Shown: positions 21,548 to 30,079, counted from the first letter of the stretch. The stretch: 42,033 nucleotides of DNA from an uncultured Acetatifactor sp. (GCA_947586055.1 CANPXL010000024.1:1-42033); one strand, 5' to 3'. Notes: a model not told the origin generated them from the letters alone. A program made the numbers and translations.

Positions 21548-23275
21548 ATGTCTGACAGGAAAGAGAAGCAGAAAAATACAGAGGGAGTGCAGGAGCCTGT
21601 GCTCACCAGATATGACCTGAAGGTAAAGCGCCGGCAGGAGCAGAAGAAAAAAGAAGAGAGGGAAAAGAAGATCGCATCTGCGGCGGGTGTGCTGATTCTG
21701 ATAGGATTGATTTGTCTGGCGTTGTCTTTTCCGATCCGCTCCTGGCTGACGGTTCACGGTACTTATGTGATTGTGGACGGAGAAAAGGTGCCCAGGGTGG
21801 AATTTGATTACAATTATTATACGGCCCTGAACAATTATATTTCCACAAACGGCTATCTGCTCAGTCTGATGGGACTGAATCTGGAGGGCGATCTGTCCAC
21901 CCAGATGTATTCCGACACGCTCAGCTGGAAGGATTATTTTGACGGATTGGCGGTCAATAATCTGAAATCCGGCATAGCGGTGAAGCGGGATATGGAAGCG
22001 GCGGGTTTTACCTGTGACGTGTCGGAGGAATACGAAGGCTTTGTGGAAAGCCTTCGGCAGTCTGCCGAGGCGGAAGGGCATTCCTTCAAGGAATACATCC
22101 AGGAGTTTTACGGCCCATACGCTACGCTCGACAGAGTGGAAGATTATATCAGGGGAGATCTGATGATCAGCAAATATCTGGACTCTGTGGCGGAGAAGAA
22201 CGCTCCGTCCGACGAGGAGATTCAGGCTTACTATGAGGAAAACAGCGACGATTACGACTGTGTGGATTACCATATGATCACGGTCAACGCAGAACTTCCC
22301 ACGGAGCCCACGGAACTGGCGGATCCTGTGGAGGACAGCGGGGAGACTGATTCTGCGGCCGCGGATTCCGGAGATACGCAGGAAGCTTATCAGCCTTCTC
22401 AGGCTGAGATCGACGCCGCAATGCTGGTGGCAAAAAAAGAAGCGGACGGCCTGCTTGACACGGTGGCCGCGGAAGGTGAGGCATATACCAACGCGCCGCT
22501 GTCCGGCGTGAGCTATACCCTGTCGGAGTGGCTCTCCGACAGCGGGAGAAAGGAAGGTGACACGACTGTCATTGAAAATACGGCAGCCCACTGTTACTAT
22601 GTGCTTTCTTTTGACGCCCGTTATGTGGATCCTGCCGTTTCCGCAAATGTGCGGGTTATTGTGACGGAGGACGATAACGGACAGGCGATTCTGGACGAGT
22701 GGACGGCCGGGGAAGCGACGGAAGAGAGTTTTGCCGCTCTGGCGGATCAATATAATAAAAACTTGCTGACCGACGTGGAAGGCGGTCTGCTGGAAGGAGT
22801 GAATCCCGAACTGCTGGAGGAAGAGGTTTCCGCATGGCTGACGGACGGAGCCCGTAAGAACGGCGATACCTCGGTGATCGTCTCTCCGTCTGCCGCCGTC
22901 ACGTATGTTTTTTACTATATCGGCGCCGGCGATCCGGTCTGGAAAACGGAGATCAAAGATACGCTGATTACGAATTTCAAGGCGGACTATGTAACCGGAC
23001 TGGCTGAAAATATGACGGTTGAGGATCCTCACCACAATCTGCGGTATCTGGAAGTTCAGGCTTCTCAGGAATCGGCGGCTGCGGAGAGCGGCGCCGGAGA
23101 GGGCGAGACGGAAGAGAATACCGACGGCGCAGGAGAGGACGAGTCGGAAGGCAATACCGACGGCGCAGGAGAGGACGAGACGGAAGGAAATACTGATGGT
23201 GCAGGAGAGGGCGAGACGGAAGGGAACGCTGACGGCGCAGGAGAAGAGACGCCGGAGGATTCTTCCGCGGAATGA
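21548..23275 (+). CDS. membrane-anchored SurA/PrsA-like peptidylprolyl isomerase-type protein (575 aa)
   Basis: A short, highly charged cytoplasmic head (residues 1-~38, KRRQEQKKKEEREKK) precedes one membrane segment (AAGVLILIGLICLALSF), so the rest is extracellular. The body begins like SurA/PrsA chaperones (VDGEKVPRVEFDYNYYTALNNYI ... EEIQAYYEENSDDYDCVDYHMI). It continues with parvulin-like regions (KKEADGLLDTVAAEGEAY; WTAGEATEESFAALADQY ... GGLLEGVNPELLEEEVSAWL). The classical PPIase active-site residues are not obvious, so a chaperone role without isomerase activity is possible. The C-terminus is a run of acidic 12-residue repeats (see 23090-23233). ATG 21548 with AAGGAGA (21533-21539) is chosen over ATG 21503. 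Confidence 0.8.
   Translation: MSDRKEKQKNTEGVQEPVLTRYDLKVKRRQEQKKKEEREKKIASAAGVLILIGLICLALSFPIRSWLTVHGTYVIVDGEKVPRVEFDYNYYTALNNYISTNGYLLSLMGLNLEGDLSTQMYSDTLSWKDYFDGLAVNNLKSGIAVKRDMEAAGFTCDVSEEYEGFVESLRQSAEAEGHSFKEYIQEFYGPYATLDRVEDYIRGDLMISKYLDSVAEKNAPSDEEIQAYYEENSDDYDCVDYHMITVNAELPTEPTELADPVEDSGETDSAAADSGDTQEAYQPSQAEIDAAMLVAKKEADGLLDTVAAEGEAYTNAPLSGVSYTLSEWLSDSGRKEGDTTVIENTAAHCYYVLSFDARYVDPAVSANVRVIVTEDDNGQAILDEWTAGEATEESFAALADQYNKNLLTDVEGGLLEGVNPELLEEEVSAWLTDGARKNGDTSVIVSPSAAVTYVFYYIGAGDPVWKTEIKDTLITNFKADYVTGLAENMTVEDPHHNLRYLEVQASQESAAAESGAGEGETEENTDGAGEDESEGNTDGAGEDETEGNTDGAGEGETEGNADGAGEETPEDSSAE
23090..23233 (+). repeat. four tandem 36-bp units coding for an acidic tail
   Basis: Four imperfect 36-base units encode GAGE(G/D)E(T/S)E(E/G)N(T/A)D, followed by a partial unit. 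The repeat keeps the reading frame, so unit number can vary without breaking the protein. It forms the disordered, acidic C-terminus of the SurA/PrsA-like protein. Confidence 0.85.
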
Positions 23276-23302
23276 GCCATCATCACCCAAAAGACAGCGT
23301 TT

Positions 23303-23330
23303 GGCGGTGGGAGATCCTCACCGCCTTTTT
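23303..23330 (+). terminator. Rho-independent terminator after the SurA/PrsA-like gene
   Basis: GGCGGTG (23303-23309) pairs with CACCGCC (23319-23325), followed by TTTTT (23326-23330). The ribosome site of the next gene follows directly. Confidence 0.75.
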
Positions 23331-23344
23331 GAGAGAGGGACGGC

Positions 23345-24163
23345 ATGGAGAACATTGACAGGGAGAAGATGCTGGTGCTGGATATCGACGGCACGCTGAC
23401 AAATTCAAAGAAAGAGATATCGGCGGCTACGAAGAAAGCCATACAGGAGCTTATACTGCGGGGACACAGGGTGGCGCTGGCATCGGGACGTCCTACGCCG
23501 GGCATGCGCCGATATGAAAGAGAATTGGAACTGGAGCGGTATGGAGGGTATCTGCTGTCTTTCAACGGAGCTCATATCATGGAGTGCCGCACCGGGGAGG
23601 TCATCTACCAGAGTTTTCTGCCCCTGACGCTTCTGCCCAGACTCTATAAGTACGCGAAGGAAAACGGATGCGGTTTGATCACCTATCTCGGTGAACAGGT
23701 CATTTCCGCGTTTCCCATGGACGAATATGTGGAGACGGAAGCGCGCATCAACGGGCTTCCTGTGAGACACGTGGAGAATTTTCCTGATTTTGTGGATTTT
23801 TCCATTCATAAATGCCTGATGACGGCGCCGCCAGAGAAGGCGGAGATTTTTGAAAAGGAACTCAAGGACCGGCTGGGAGATGTGGCGGGCATCTACCGCT
23901 CGGAGCCGTATTTTATAGAGATCATGCCGCGGAACGTGACGAAGGCCGCCGCCCTTGAACGGATCCTGGAGGCGCTTGCGGTAAAACGGGAAGATATGGT
24001 CTGCTGCGGCGACGGCTTTAACGATATCGCGATGATCCAATATGCCGGAGTCGGCGTGGCGATGGGGAACGCGCAGCCGGCGGTAAAGGAAGCCGCGGAT
24101 TATGTGACTTCCACAAACGATGAGGACGGAATTGTCGAAGTAATCAGAAAATTTTTCCCTTGA
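23345..24163 (+). CDS. Cof-type HAD-superfamily hydrolase (272 aa)
   Basis: HAD phosphatase of the Cof/IIB branch. Motif I is VLDIDGTLTNS (nucleophile Asp and general acid Asp), motif II is ALASGRPTPGM, motif III is the K in NVTKAAAL, and motif IV is CCGDGFNDIAMIQYAGVGVAMGNA. The cap (residues ~85-190) is of the alpha/beta C2 type. Such enzymes dephosphorylate sugar phosphates, flavin or pyridoxal phosphate; the exact substrate cannot be told. Its stop (24161-24163) is closely followed by the cca gene, so they are probably cotranscribed. Confidence 0.93.
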   Translation: MENIDREKMLVLDIDGTLTNSKKEISAATKKAIQELILRGHRVALASGRPTPGMRRYERELELERYGGYLLSFNGAHIMECRTGEVIYQSFLPLTLLPRLYKYAKENGCGLITYLGEQVISAFPMDEYVETEARINGLPVRHVENFPDFVDFSIHKCLMTAPPEKAEIFEKELKDRLGDVAGIYRSEPYFIEIMPRNVTKAAALERILEALAVKREDMVCCGDGFNDIAMIQYAGVGVAMGNAQPAVKEAADYVTSTNDEDGIVEVIRKFFP

Positions 24164-24222
24164 CCATAGCAAGAGATCAGTGTCAAGATCAGTGTCAGGA
24201 GGTGGGCGCTATCAGAATCCGG

Positions 24223-25554
24223 ATGCCGGATAAAGTAAAGCTTATCATAGACAGGATTGCTGCGGCAGGATTCGAGGCCTATGCCGTGGGAGGCTGCGTC
24301 AGAGACAGCGTTCTGGGCCGCGCGCCGCAGGACTGGGATATCACCACTTCCGCAAGACCGGAGCAGGTTAAGGCGCTTTTCCCCAGAACGGTGGATACCG
24401 GCCTGCAGCACGGAACCGTCACGGTGCTTCTGGGAAAGGAAGGGTTTGAAGTCACGACCTACCGCATCGACGGGGAATATCTGGACGGCAGACATCCCAG
24501 AGAAGTGACTTTTACTCCCAGTCTGGAAGAGGACTTAAAGCGCCGGGATCTGACCATCAACGCGATGGCCTACAACGATGAAAGCGGTCTTGTGGATCTT
24601 TTCGGCGGCAGAGAGGACATCCGGAAAGGGGTCATACGCTGCGTGGGAAATCCGGAGCAGAGGTTCGGGGAAGACGCCCTGCGTATGCTGAGGGCGGTAC
24701 GGTTTGCCGCCCAGCTCGGCTATTGCATTGAGGAAAAGACAGGGAACGCCATCCGGAAACTGGCGCCCGGTCTGAAACAGATCAGCGCGGAACGGATTCA
24801 GACAGAACTGGTCAAGCTGGTGACATCTCCCCATCCGGAATTTCTGAGAGAAGCGTACGATTTCGGTATGACTGCTGTGTTTCTGCCGGAGTTCGACCGG
24901 ATCATGGAGACGCAGCAGAATCATCCCCACCATTGTCTGAGCGTGGGTGAACATACCCTGCGCGCCCTTCAGGAGGTGGAGCCGGACAGAATCCTGCGTC
25001 TTGCGGCGCTGTTTCACGACATCGGAAAGCCGGCCACACTGACGACAGATGAGAACGGAATTACTCATTTCCACGGCCACGCGGGAGTGGGGGCGGACAT
25101 GACCGGACAGATATTGAGACGTCTGAAATTTGACAATGACACGGTGAAAAGGGTCTGTAAGCTGGTGCTTTATCATGATTACGGAAACGGGCAGGAGCCT
25201 GACATGCGTTTTCTGAGACGTGCCGTAAACCGGATCGGCGAGGACGCCTTCCCGGGACTTTTTCAGGTGAAGCGCGCCGATATCATGGCGCAGAGCGGCT
25301 ATCTGCGCCGGGAAAAGCTTTCCAGTCTGGAACAGTGGCAGGAGCTGTATCAAAAGTTTCTGGAGGAAAAGCAGTGTGTGTCCCTGCGGACGCTGGCCGT
25401 GTCGGGCGCAGATCTGATCGGACTTGGCATGGAACCCGGCCGCAAGCTGGGCGAAACGCTTCAGAAACTGCTGGAACTTGTGCTGGAAGAACCGGGGCGC
25501 AACACGAAGGAATATCTGCTTGCCCAGGCGGAAGAAATGCTTTCCCAGGGGTAA
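24223..25554 (+). CDS. cca: CCA tRNA nucleotidyltransferase with HD domain (443 aa from this start)
   Basis: Adds or repairs the 3' CCA of tRNAs. The nucleotidyltransferase head has YAVGGCVRDSVLGRAPQDWDITTSA (GG motif and DxD metal ligands). The RNA-binding part has RRDLTINAMAYN and RFGEDALRMLRAVRFAAQLG, and an HD domain follows (LAALFHDIGKPAT; HCLSVGEHTL). The start is unclear. AGGAGGTG (24197-24204) is ideally placed for ATC 24211, which aligns with the usual protein start (xIRIRMPDKV versus MKIQLPEKV). In-frame alternatives are TTG 24160, GTG 24202 (inside the ribosome site) and ATG 24223 (19 bases away). I give the conservative ATG. Confidence 0.92.
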   Translation: MPDKVKLIIDRIAAAGFEAYAVGGCVRDSVLGRAPQDWDITTSARPEQVKALFPRTVDTGLQHGTVTVLLGKEGFEVTTYRIDGEYLDGRHPREVTFTPSLEEDLKRRDLTINAMAYNDESGLVDLFGGREDIRKGVIRCVGNPEQRFGEDALRMLRAVRFAAQLGYCIEEKTGNAIRKLAPGLKQISAERIQTELVKLVTSPHPEFLREAYDFGMTAVFLPEFDRIMETQQNHPHHCLSVGEHTLRALQEVEPDRILRLAALFHDIGKPATLTTDENGITHFHGHAGVGADMTGQILRRLKFDNDTVKRVCKLVLYHDYGNGQEPDMRFLRRAVNRIGEDAFPGLFQVKRADIMAQSGYLRREKLSSLEQWQELYQKFLEEKQCVSLRTLAVSGADLIGLGMEPGRKLGETLQKLLELVLEEPGRNTKEYLLAQAEEMLSQG

Positions 25555-25574
25555 CATACTTTCCTGAATCCCTT

Positions 25575-25583
25575 CATAAGATA
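25575..25583 (+). promoter_or_regulatory. weak sigma-K-like -10 upstream of the CotS-like gene
   Basis: CATAAGATA matches the sigma-K -10 pattern CATANNNTA, with AC dinucleotides 15 and 19 bases upstream. A mother-cell late promoter would suit a coat protein, but the motif is short and the spacing is not exact. Confidence 0.2.
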
Positions 25584-25635
25584 GGTTAGGAACCGGGCTT
25601 TAAGACGGTTACAAAACGATCGGGAGGGGCCGGAA

Positions 25636-26631
25636 GTGAACGACAGGGCAGTTGAGTTGCTGGAACAGTATGAGATAGAAGTGCAGCGGACCAGAAAGGG
25701 CCGGGGAGCCATTGTGTGTGACACGGATCAGGGATGCCTGATCCTGAAGGAATATACGGGAAACGGGGACAGGATTCGGCTGCAGGACCGGCTGCTTCAA
25801 AGGATTTCCGAGGAGGGCATGGTTCAGGCGGAAAGAATTGTACCGGCAAGAGACGGCGCGCTGTCCGTGCGGGATGCGGAGGGAACGGAATATGTTCTGA
25901 AAACCTGGACGGAAGGAAGAGAGTGCAACATATATGACCGGACGGAGTGCGGCATGGCGGTCAGTCTGCTGGCCCGGCTCCATCCGTGTATGACGCTTCC
26001 CGGGGACACGCCCGGGCTTCCGGCGCCGTTTTCGCCGGAGAAGGAATATGAAAAACATAACCGGGAACTGAAACGGGTGAGAAAGTATCTGAAGCAGAAG
26101 GGGCAGAAAACATGGTTTGAGATCTGCCTTTTGAACGCCTTCGACTATTTTCTCGAGAAGGCTCAGGAAGTGACGGAGGAATGGAGCCAGTACAGCAGCC
26201 AGGCCCAGGCGGTCAGGGACGATAAAACAGTCACCTTCTGTCACGGAGATTATCAATATCATAACATCTTAAAGGGAAACGGCGGATGGTTTCTTGTAAA
26301 CTTTGAAAAGTGCCTGCCCGATAATCCCATACGGGATTTGTACTTGCTTATGAGGAAGCTTTTGGAAAAGGGAAACTGGTCCGTGCCCCTCGGCACGGAG
26401 CTTCTGGAGACTTATGAAAAGAAGAGTCCGCTTCCCGCCATAAGCAGGATCGACCTGTATTACAGGCTGGCGTATCCGGAAAAATTCTGGAAAATAGCAA
26501 ATTTTTACTATAATTCCGGAAAAGCCTGGATACCCGGAAGAAATCAGGAGAAACTGGAAAAACTGATTGCGCAGGAAAAAGAAAAACAACGGTTTCTGGA
26601 TGAAGTTTTTCGCAGCGTGAGCGGTGTGTAA
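25636..26631 (+). CDS. CotS-family spore coat protein, kinase-like fold (331 aa)
   Basis: An aminoglycoside-phosphotransferase/choline-kinase-like protein of the CotS/YtaA/YsxE group found in spore coats. The N-lobe ends with YVLKTWTEGRECNI; the catalytic loop is VTFCHGDYQYHNIL (HGD present) and the metal-binding segment is GGWFLVNFEKCLPDNPIRDLYLLMRKLL. The usual DFG aspartate position reads N in LVNFEK, so catalytic activity may be reduced. The C-terminal half ends with FYYNSGKAWIPGRNQEKLEKLI, typical of the family. Translation starts at GTG 25636 after GGGAGGGG. It forms a likely unit with the PEGA lipoprotein downstream (23 bases apart). Confidence 0.88.
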   Translation: MNDRAVELLEQYEIEVQRTRKGRGAIVCDTDQGCLILKEYTGNGDRIRLQDRLLQRISEEGMVQAERIVPARDGALSVRDAEGTEYVLKTWTEGRECNIYDRTECGMAVSLLARLHPCMTLPGDTPGLPAPFSPEKEYEKHNRELKRVRKYLKQKGQKTWFEICLLNAFDYFLEKAQEVTEEWSQYSSQAQAVRDDKTVTFCHGDYQYHNILKGNGGWFLVNFEKCLPDNPIRDLYLLMRKLLEKGNWSVPLGTELLETYEKKSPLPAISRIDLYYRLAYPEKFWKIANFYYNSGKAWIPGRNQEKLEKLIAQEKEKQRFLDEVFRSVSGV

Positions 26632-26654
26632 AGCGCTGAAAAGAGGAGAACAGA

Positions 26655-28022
26655 GTGATACACAGGAGTAAGGGTAAAACAGATCGAAGAGCAGCGTGGC
26701 TTACAGGACTGGCGGCGGCCGCCGTGCTGACGGCGTGCGCGTCCTCTCCCGGCCCCGAAGCCGTGCAGGAGCCTTCGCCCACCAGATACGATACGGGATT
26801 TGAAGTGACGGGGCCGGACAGCTATGATTCGGCGGACACCGCCGTTGTGACGGAGATCCAAAAAGATGACAATACCGTCACATTTTTAAACCTCGATCTG
26901 GGACGGAAATATACGCTTTCGCTGGACGGAACGACAGGACTATACGACAAATACGACGGCGCGCTTACCTTAAGCCAGCTGCGGAAGGGCGATATCGTGG
27001 ATATCACTTTCCTGAAGTCCAAAAAGCATCTTACCACCCTTAAGCTTTCTCCTCAGGCATGGGTGTATGAGAACGCGGAGCGCTATGAGATTGACACGGT
27101 GCGAAACGAAGTCTCCATCGGTTCCGAGACGTTCAAGCTTACCTCCAACACCCAGTACCTTTCGGACGGACACAATATTGAATGTATGGACCTGAACCCG
27201 GCGGACCTGCTGACCTTTCAGGGGATTGGAAGTCAGGTGCTCACGGTCCGGGTGGAGAAGGGGCACGGGTACCTGAGACTGGAGAATGACGAGAATTTTA
27301 TAGGGGGCTGGATCGAAGTGGGACAGACTCTGATCCGGCGCATTTCCGATGATATGCTGCTTCTGGTTCCGGAGGGCAGTTATTCGGTAAATATCAGTCA
27401 TAAGGGCGGCGGAGGAACGAAAAGCGTTGTCATCAGCCGCAACGAAGAGACGGTGCTTGATATCGGTGATCTGGAAATACCGGAACCCCAGTACGGCATG
27501 GTGCTCTTTTCGCTGAATCCTTCCAATGCGGAGCTTTATATCGACGGTTCACCCGCAGACCCTTCCGGGCCGGTAAATCTGGAATACGGACTTCATCAGC
27601 TGATCGCCAGGGCGGAAGGATATCAGTCCGTCACCCAGTACATCCGGGTGGCTCAGGAATCCATGGGATTTAACGTGGAACTGGATCCCAATGAAACCGG
27701 CCGGGAGACGGAGACGGAAAGCGGGCAGGAGTCCTCTTCGGAACAGACTTCAGGCGGCAATTATAAAATGTACGTTGACGCGCCGGAAGGCGTGGAAGTA
27801 TATTTCGACGGTAACTACAAGGGAATTTCCCCCTGTAGCTTTGCAAAGACCGAGGGAACCCACGTGATCACACTGCGCAAAACAGGCTGTACGACCAGAA
27901 GCTATACGGTAGAGGTGGACGGCGAAGCAAAGGACATCTCCTATTCGTTCGCGGACCTTGTAAGCAGCGGCGACGCCGCCAGCACAGGTCTGTGGGACAT
28001 AGTGGACAGCGTTTTGAACTGA
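26655..28022 (+). CDS. PEGA-domain lipoprotein (455 aa)
   Basis: The signal peptide ends in a lipobox (AVLTAC, C28), so the protein is anchored outside the membrane. Residues ~60-250 form a beta-rich region without a recognised family. Two PEGA-type domains follow: PQYGMVLFSLNPSNAELYIDG ... YGLHQLIARAEGYQSVTQYI (about 280-335) and YKMYVDAPEGVEVYFDGNYKGISPCSFAKTEGTHVITLRKTGC (about 370-415). PEGA domains are surface beta-sandwiches with unclear ligands. Translation starts at GTG 26655 after GAGGAG. A serine/glutamate linker separates the two PEGA domains. Confidence 0.85.
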   Translation: MIHRSKGKTDRRAAWLTGLAAAAVLTACASSPGPEAVQEPSPTRYDTGFEVTGPDSYDSADTAVVTEIQKDDNTVTFLNLDLGRKYTLSLDGTTGLYDKYDGALTLSQLRKGDIVDITFLKSKKHLTTLKLSPQAWVYENAERYEIDTVRNEVSIGSETFKLTSNTQYLSDGHNIECMDLNPADLLTFQGIGSQVLTVRVEKGHGYLRLENDENFIGGWIEVGQTLIRRISDDMLLLVPEGSYSVNISHKGGGGTKSVVISRNEETVLDIGDLEIPEPQYGMVLFSLNPSNAELYIDGSPADPSGPVNLEYGLHQLIARAEGYQSVTQYIRVAQESMGFNVELDPNETGRETETESGQESSSEQTSGGNYKMYVDAPEGVEVYFDGNYKGISPCSFAKTEGTHVITLRKTGCTTRSYTVEVDGEAKDISYSFADLVSSGDAASTGLWDIVDSVLN

Positions 28023-28070
28023 AAATTTTCCGGAAGTTTTGCAAAATCCCGTAAATATGAGGAAAAGGCC

Positions 28071-28099
28071 TTGACAAACCTGTAAAAAACGGATATAAA
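28071..28099 (+). promoter_or_regulatory. strong sigma-A promoter for HU
   Basis: Consensus -35 TTGACA (28071-28076), 17-base spacer, -10 TATAAA (28094-28099), 70 bases before the HU start. It suits a very highly expressed gene. Confidence 0.85.
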
Positions 28100-28169
28100 G
28101 TATATAGACGTTTCATAAGAAGCATCTACCAAAATACAATATGGAAACTCATTAGAGGAGGAGTTCAAT

Positions 28170-28442
28170 ATGAACAAGACAGAGTTAGTTGCAGCAATGG
28201 CTGAACAGGCCGGCGTATCCAAGAAGGACGCTGAAAAGGTCCTGAAGGCTTTCACCGATGTAGTTGAGAGCGAACTGAAGAAGGGCGGCAAGGTTCAGCT
28301 GGTTGGCTTTGGCACCTTTGAGGTATCTGAGAGAGCGGCAAGAGAGGGAAGAAATCCCGCTACCCGCAAGCCCATCAAGATTCCTGCATCCAAGGCTCCC
28401 AAGTTTAAGGCAGGCAAGGCATTCAAGGATGCGCTGAATTAA
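28170..28442 (+). CDS. HU family DNA-binding protein (90 aa)
   Basis: Classical HU: MNKTELVAAMAEQAGVSKKDAEKVLKAF helices, VQLVGFGTFEVSERAAREGRNPATRKPIKIPASKAPKFKAGKAFKDALN arm and C-terminus. The proline of the DNA-intercalating tip (RNPATR) is present. It is a nucleoid protein of usual length. A very strong ribosome site (AGGAGGAG) and a consensus promoter indicate high expression; a UUCG-capped terminator follows, so it is largely its own transcription unit. Confidence 0.97.
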   Translation: MNKTELVAAMAEQAGVSKKDAEKVLKAFTDVVESELKKGGKVQLVGFGTFEVSERAAREGRNPATRKPIKIPASKAPKFKAGKAFKDALN

Positions 28443-28459
28443 GATTCTGTTGGCTTATG

Positions 28460-28489
28460 ACGGAGAACCTTTCGAGGTTCTCCGTTTTT
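28460..28489 (+). terminator. Rho-independent terminator after HU
   Basis: ACGGAGAACCT (28460-28470) pairs perfectly with AGGTTCTCCGT (28475-28485) around a TTCG tetraloop, followed by a T run. Confidence 0.92.
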
Positions 28490-28574
28490 CAATTCCGGGG
28501 GCAATGCCGCGGCCGCACCGTGTGGTCCGCGGGTGCCGGCAGTCTGGCGGGTGCCGGCGGGAGGTGAGAAAAGA

Positions 28575-28814
28575 ATGAGACTGGACAAATATCTGAAAGT
28601 GTCGCGGTTGATCAAGCGCCGCACCGTGGCAAACGAAGCCTGCGACGGCGGAAGGGTGATGATCAACGGCAAACCGGCAAAAGCGTCCGCCAACGTAAAG
28701 ACGGGCGATATCATCACCATCTCTTTCGGCAACAAGGAAGTGAAGGTAGAAGTGCTCAACGTGCAGGAAACCGTGAAAAAAGAAGAGGCGGCGGAGCTCT
28801 TCCGCTATCTGTAA
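28575..28814 (+). CDS. rqcP: RqcP-like S4 RNA-binding protein (79 aa)
   Basis: A small S4-domain protein (MRLDKYLKVSRLIKRRTVANEACDGGRVMINGKPAKASANVKTGD) of the YabO/RqcP type. In Bacillus subtilis RqcP works with RqcH in ribosome-associated quality control, helping tail stalled peptides with alanine. Its position just before yabP matches B. subtilis (yabO-yabP-yabQ-divIC). ATG 28575 with GGGAGGTGA is chosen; a longer frame begins at 28533. A GCGGGTGCCGGC sequence occurs twice in the short gap upstream. Confidence 0.92.
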   Translation: MRLDKYLKVSRLIKRRTVANEACDGGRVMINGKPAKASANVKTGDIITISFGNKEVKVEVLNVQETVKKEEAAELFRYL

Positions 28815-28937
28815 GCTCTCCGCGATACGGCGCGTGCCGAAAGCGCACCCTCCGCACGGGTTCTGTTTTCCTGCGGGTCCACATATACTTTACAGGAGAA
28901 AGCCGGCAAGACAGGGCTTTCCGGATGGGAGGGACCT

Positions 28938-29225
28938 ATGGAAGATTTGGGCAGCAGCACGCGCATGCACAAAATTACCGTGACGAACCGAAAAAGCTGC
29001 GCGGTAAACGGTGTGAACGACGTACTTTCTTTTGACGAGCATGAGATTCTTTTGGAGACGGAACAGGGAATGCTGATGCTGAAAGGCAGTGATCTGCATG
29101 TGAGCAGGCTCACGCTGGATAAGGGAGAAGTGGATGTGGACGGCAGGATCGACAGCTTTACCTATTCCGACGCGGCGCCCGGCGGCAGGAAAAACGAATC
29201 CTTCCTGAGCAGGCTCTTCCGGTAG
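28938..29225 (+). CDS. yabP: sporulation protein YabP (95 aa)
   Basis: Matches the YabP/YqfC family: HKITVTNRKSCAVNGVNDVLSFDEHEILLETEQGMLMLKGSDLHVSRLTLDKGEVDVDGRIDSFTY. It is a small beta-rich protein made in the mother cell under sigma-E in Bacillus; the family has no known catalytic role. GGGAGGGA lies before ATG 28938. I looked for a sigma-E promoter in the 123-base gap upstream and found only a poor CATATACT. Confidence 0.93.
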   Translation: MEDLGSSTRMHKITVTNRKSCAVNGVNDVLSFDEHEILLETEQGMLMLKGSDLHVSRLTLDKGEVDVDGRIDSFTYSDAAPGGRKNESFLSRLFR

Positions 29226-29230
29226 CGCGT

Positions 29231-29716
29231 ATGGAGCATGAAAACATTTTCCTTCTTCATGCCCTGTATATGGGCGCTTTTATCACGTTTGTCTATGACC
29301 TGCTGCGGATCTTCCGGAGGGTGGTGCCGCACCGCGGTTTTTTTGTGTCGGCGGAAGATCTGTTTTTCTGGATCTACTGCGGCGGAGAAGTGTTTCTGCT
29401 GATGTACCGCGAGAGCGACGGAACTCTTCGCTGGTTTGCGGTGGCGGGCGCGCTGACGGGCATGTTCCTGTACAGGAAACTTGTAAGCAGGTATTTCGTT
29501 TCCTTTGTATCGGCGGTACTGAGCAGGATAGTATTCTTTATGGGAAAGCTTCTGAACCGGCTCTTAAAGCCGGTGCGGTCCGTAGTCCGCAGGGCAGGGT
29601 CCGAGACGGGAAAAGCCGGACGAAAAGCGCGCAGAGGGTTGAAAAGATTCGGAAGAGCGGTAAAATATCGGTTGACGTATTATCTGAAAAGACTTAAAAT
29701 GGCTGTAAAGACGTGA
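29231..29716 (+). CDS. yabQ: spore cortex protein YabQ (161 aa)
   Basis: Membrane protein of the YabQ family: LLHALYMGAFITFVYDLLRIFRRVV, a second segment FWIYCGGEVFLLMYR, a third WFAVAGALTGMFLYRKL, and a strongly basic C-terminal tail (KAGRKARRGLKRFGRAVKYRLTYYLKRLKM). In B. subtilis YabQ is needed for cortex formation and sits in the outer spore membrane. It is 5 bases behind yabP with a weak ribosome site, suggesting coupling, and ends by overlapping the earliest possible start of divIC. Confidence 0.92.
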   Translation: MEHENIFLLHALYMGAFITFVYDLLRIFRRVVPHRGFFVSAEDLFFWIYCGGEVFLLMYRESDGTLRWFAVAGALTGMFLYRKLVSRYFVSFVSAVLSRIVFFMGKLLNRLLKPVRSVVRRAGSETGKAGRKARRGLKRFGRAVKYRLTYYLKRLKMAVKT

Positions 29717-29742
29717 TCGCCCCGAAGGAGGATCCATTGGCC

Positions 29743-30057
29743 ATGGCAGGAACAAGGCGCAGGGCGGCGTACCGACGCAGGCATCAGAATCGGTTCAGTA
29801 TGTTTCTTGTAACATTGGTTGTGGTGATGATTCTTGTGGTCGTCGCCGTAAAGAGCGTGGATCTTCATCAGAAGATCGATGCGAAGAAACAGGAAGCAGC
29901 GGCGCTGGAAGCCCAGATTGAGGCCGAAGCGGCCCGTTCTCAGGAGATTGAAGAGTTTGGAAAGGAAATCCAGACCAAAGGCTACATAGAAAAGATTGCC
30001 AGAGAGATGCTGGGTCTTGTCTATGAAGGTGAGATTATGTTTAAACAGGAACAATAA
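29743..30057 (+). CDS. divIC: septum formation initiator DivIC/FtsB-like (104 aa)
   Basis: A basic cytoplasmic head (TRRRAAYRRRHQNR), one membrane segment (FLVTLVVVMILVVVAV) and an extracellular coiled coil (QKIDAKKQEAAALEAQIEAEAARSQEIEEF) ending in the family's YIEKIAREMLGLVYEGE. DivIC partners FtsL and DivIB at the division septum. AAGGAGGAT (29725-29733) would also suit TTG 29737; ATG 29743 is given, and an in-frame GTG lies at 29713. A terminator follows at 30080-30107. Confidence 0.92.
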   Translation: MAGTRRRAAYRRRHQNRFSMFLVTLVVVMILVVVAVKSVDLHQKIDAKKQEAAALEAQIEAEAARSQEIEEFGKEIQTKGYIEKIAREMLGLVYEGEIMFKQEQ

Positions 30058-30079
30058 TCCGATGATATGAAATATCAGG

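Noticed and set aside
28860..28937. Sigma-E promoter for yabP (CATATACT at 28882-28889)
   Set aside because: The -10 is only partly matching and no sigma-E -35 lies 14-15 bases upstream.
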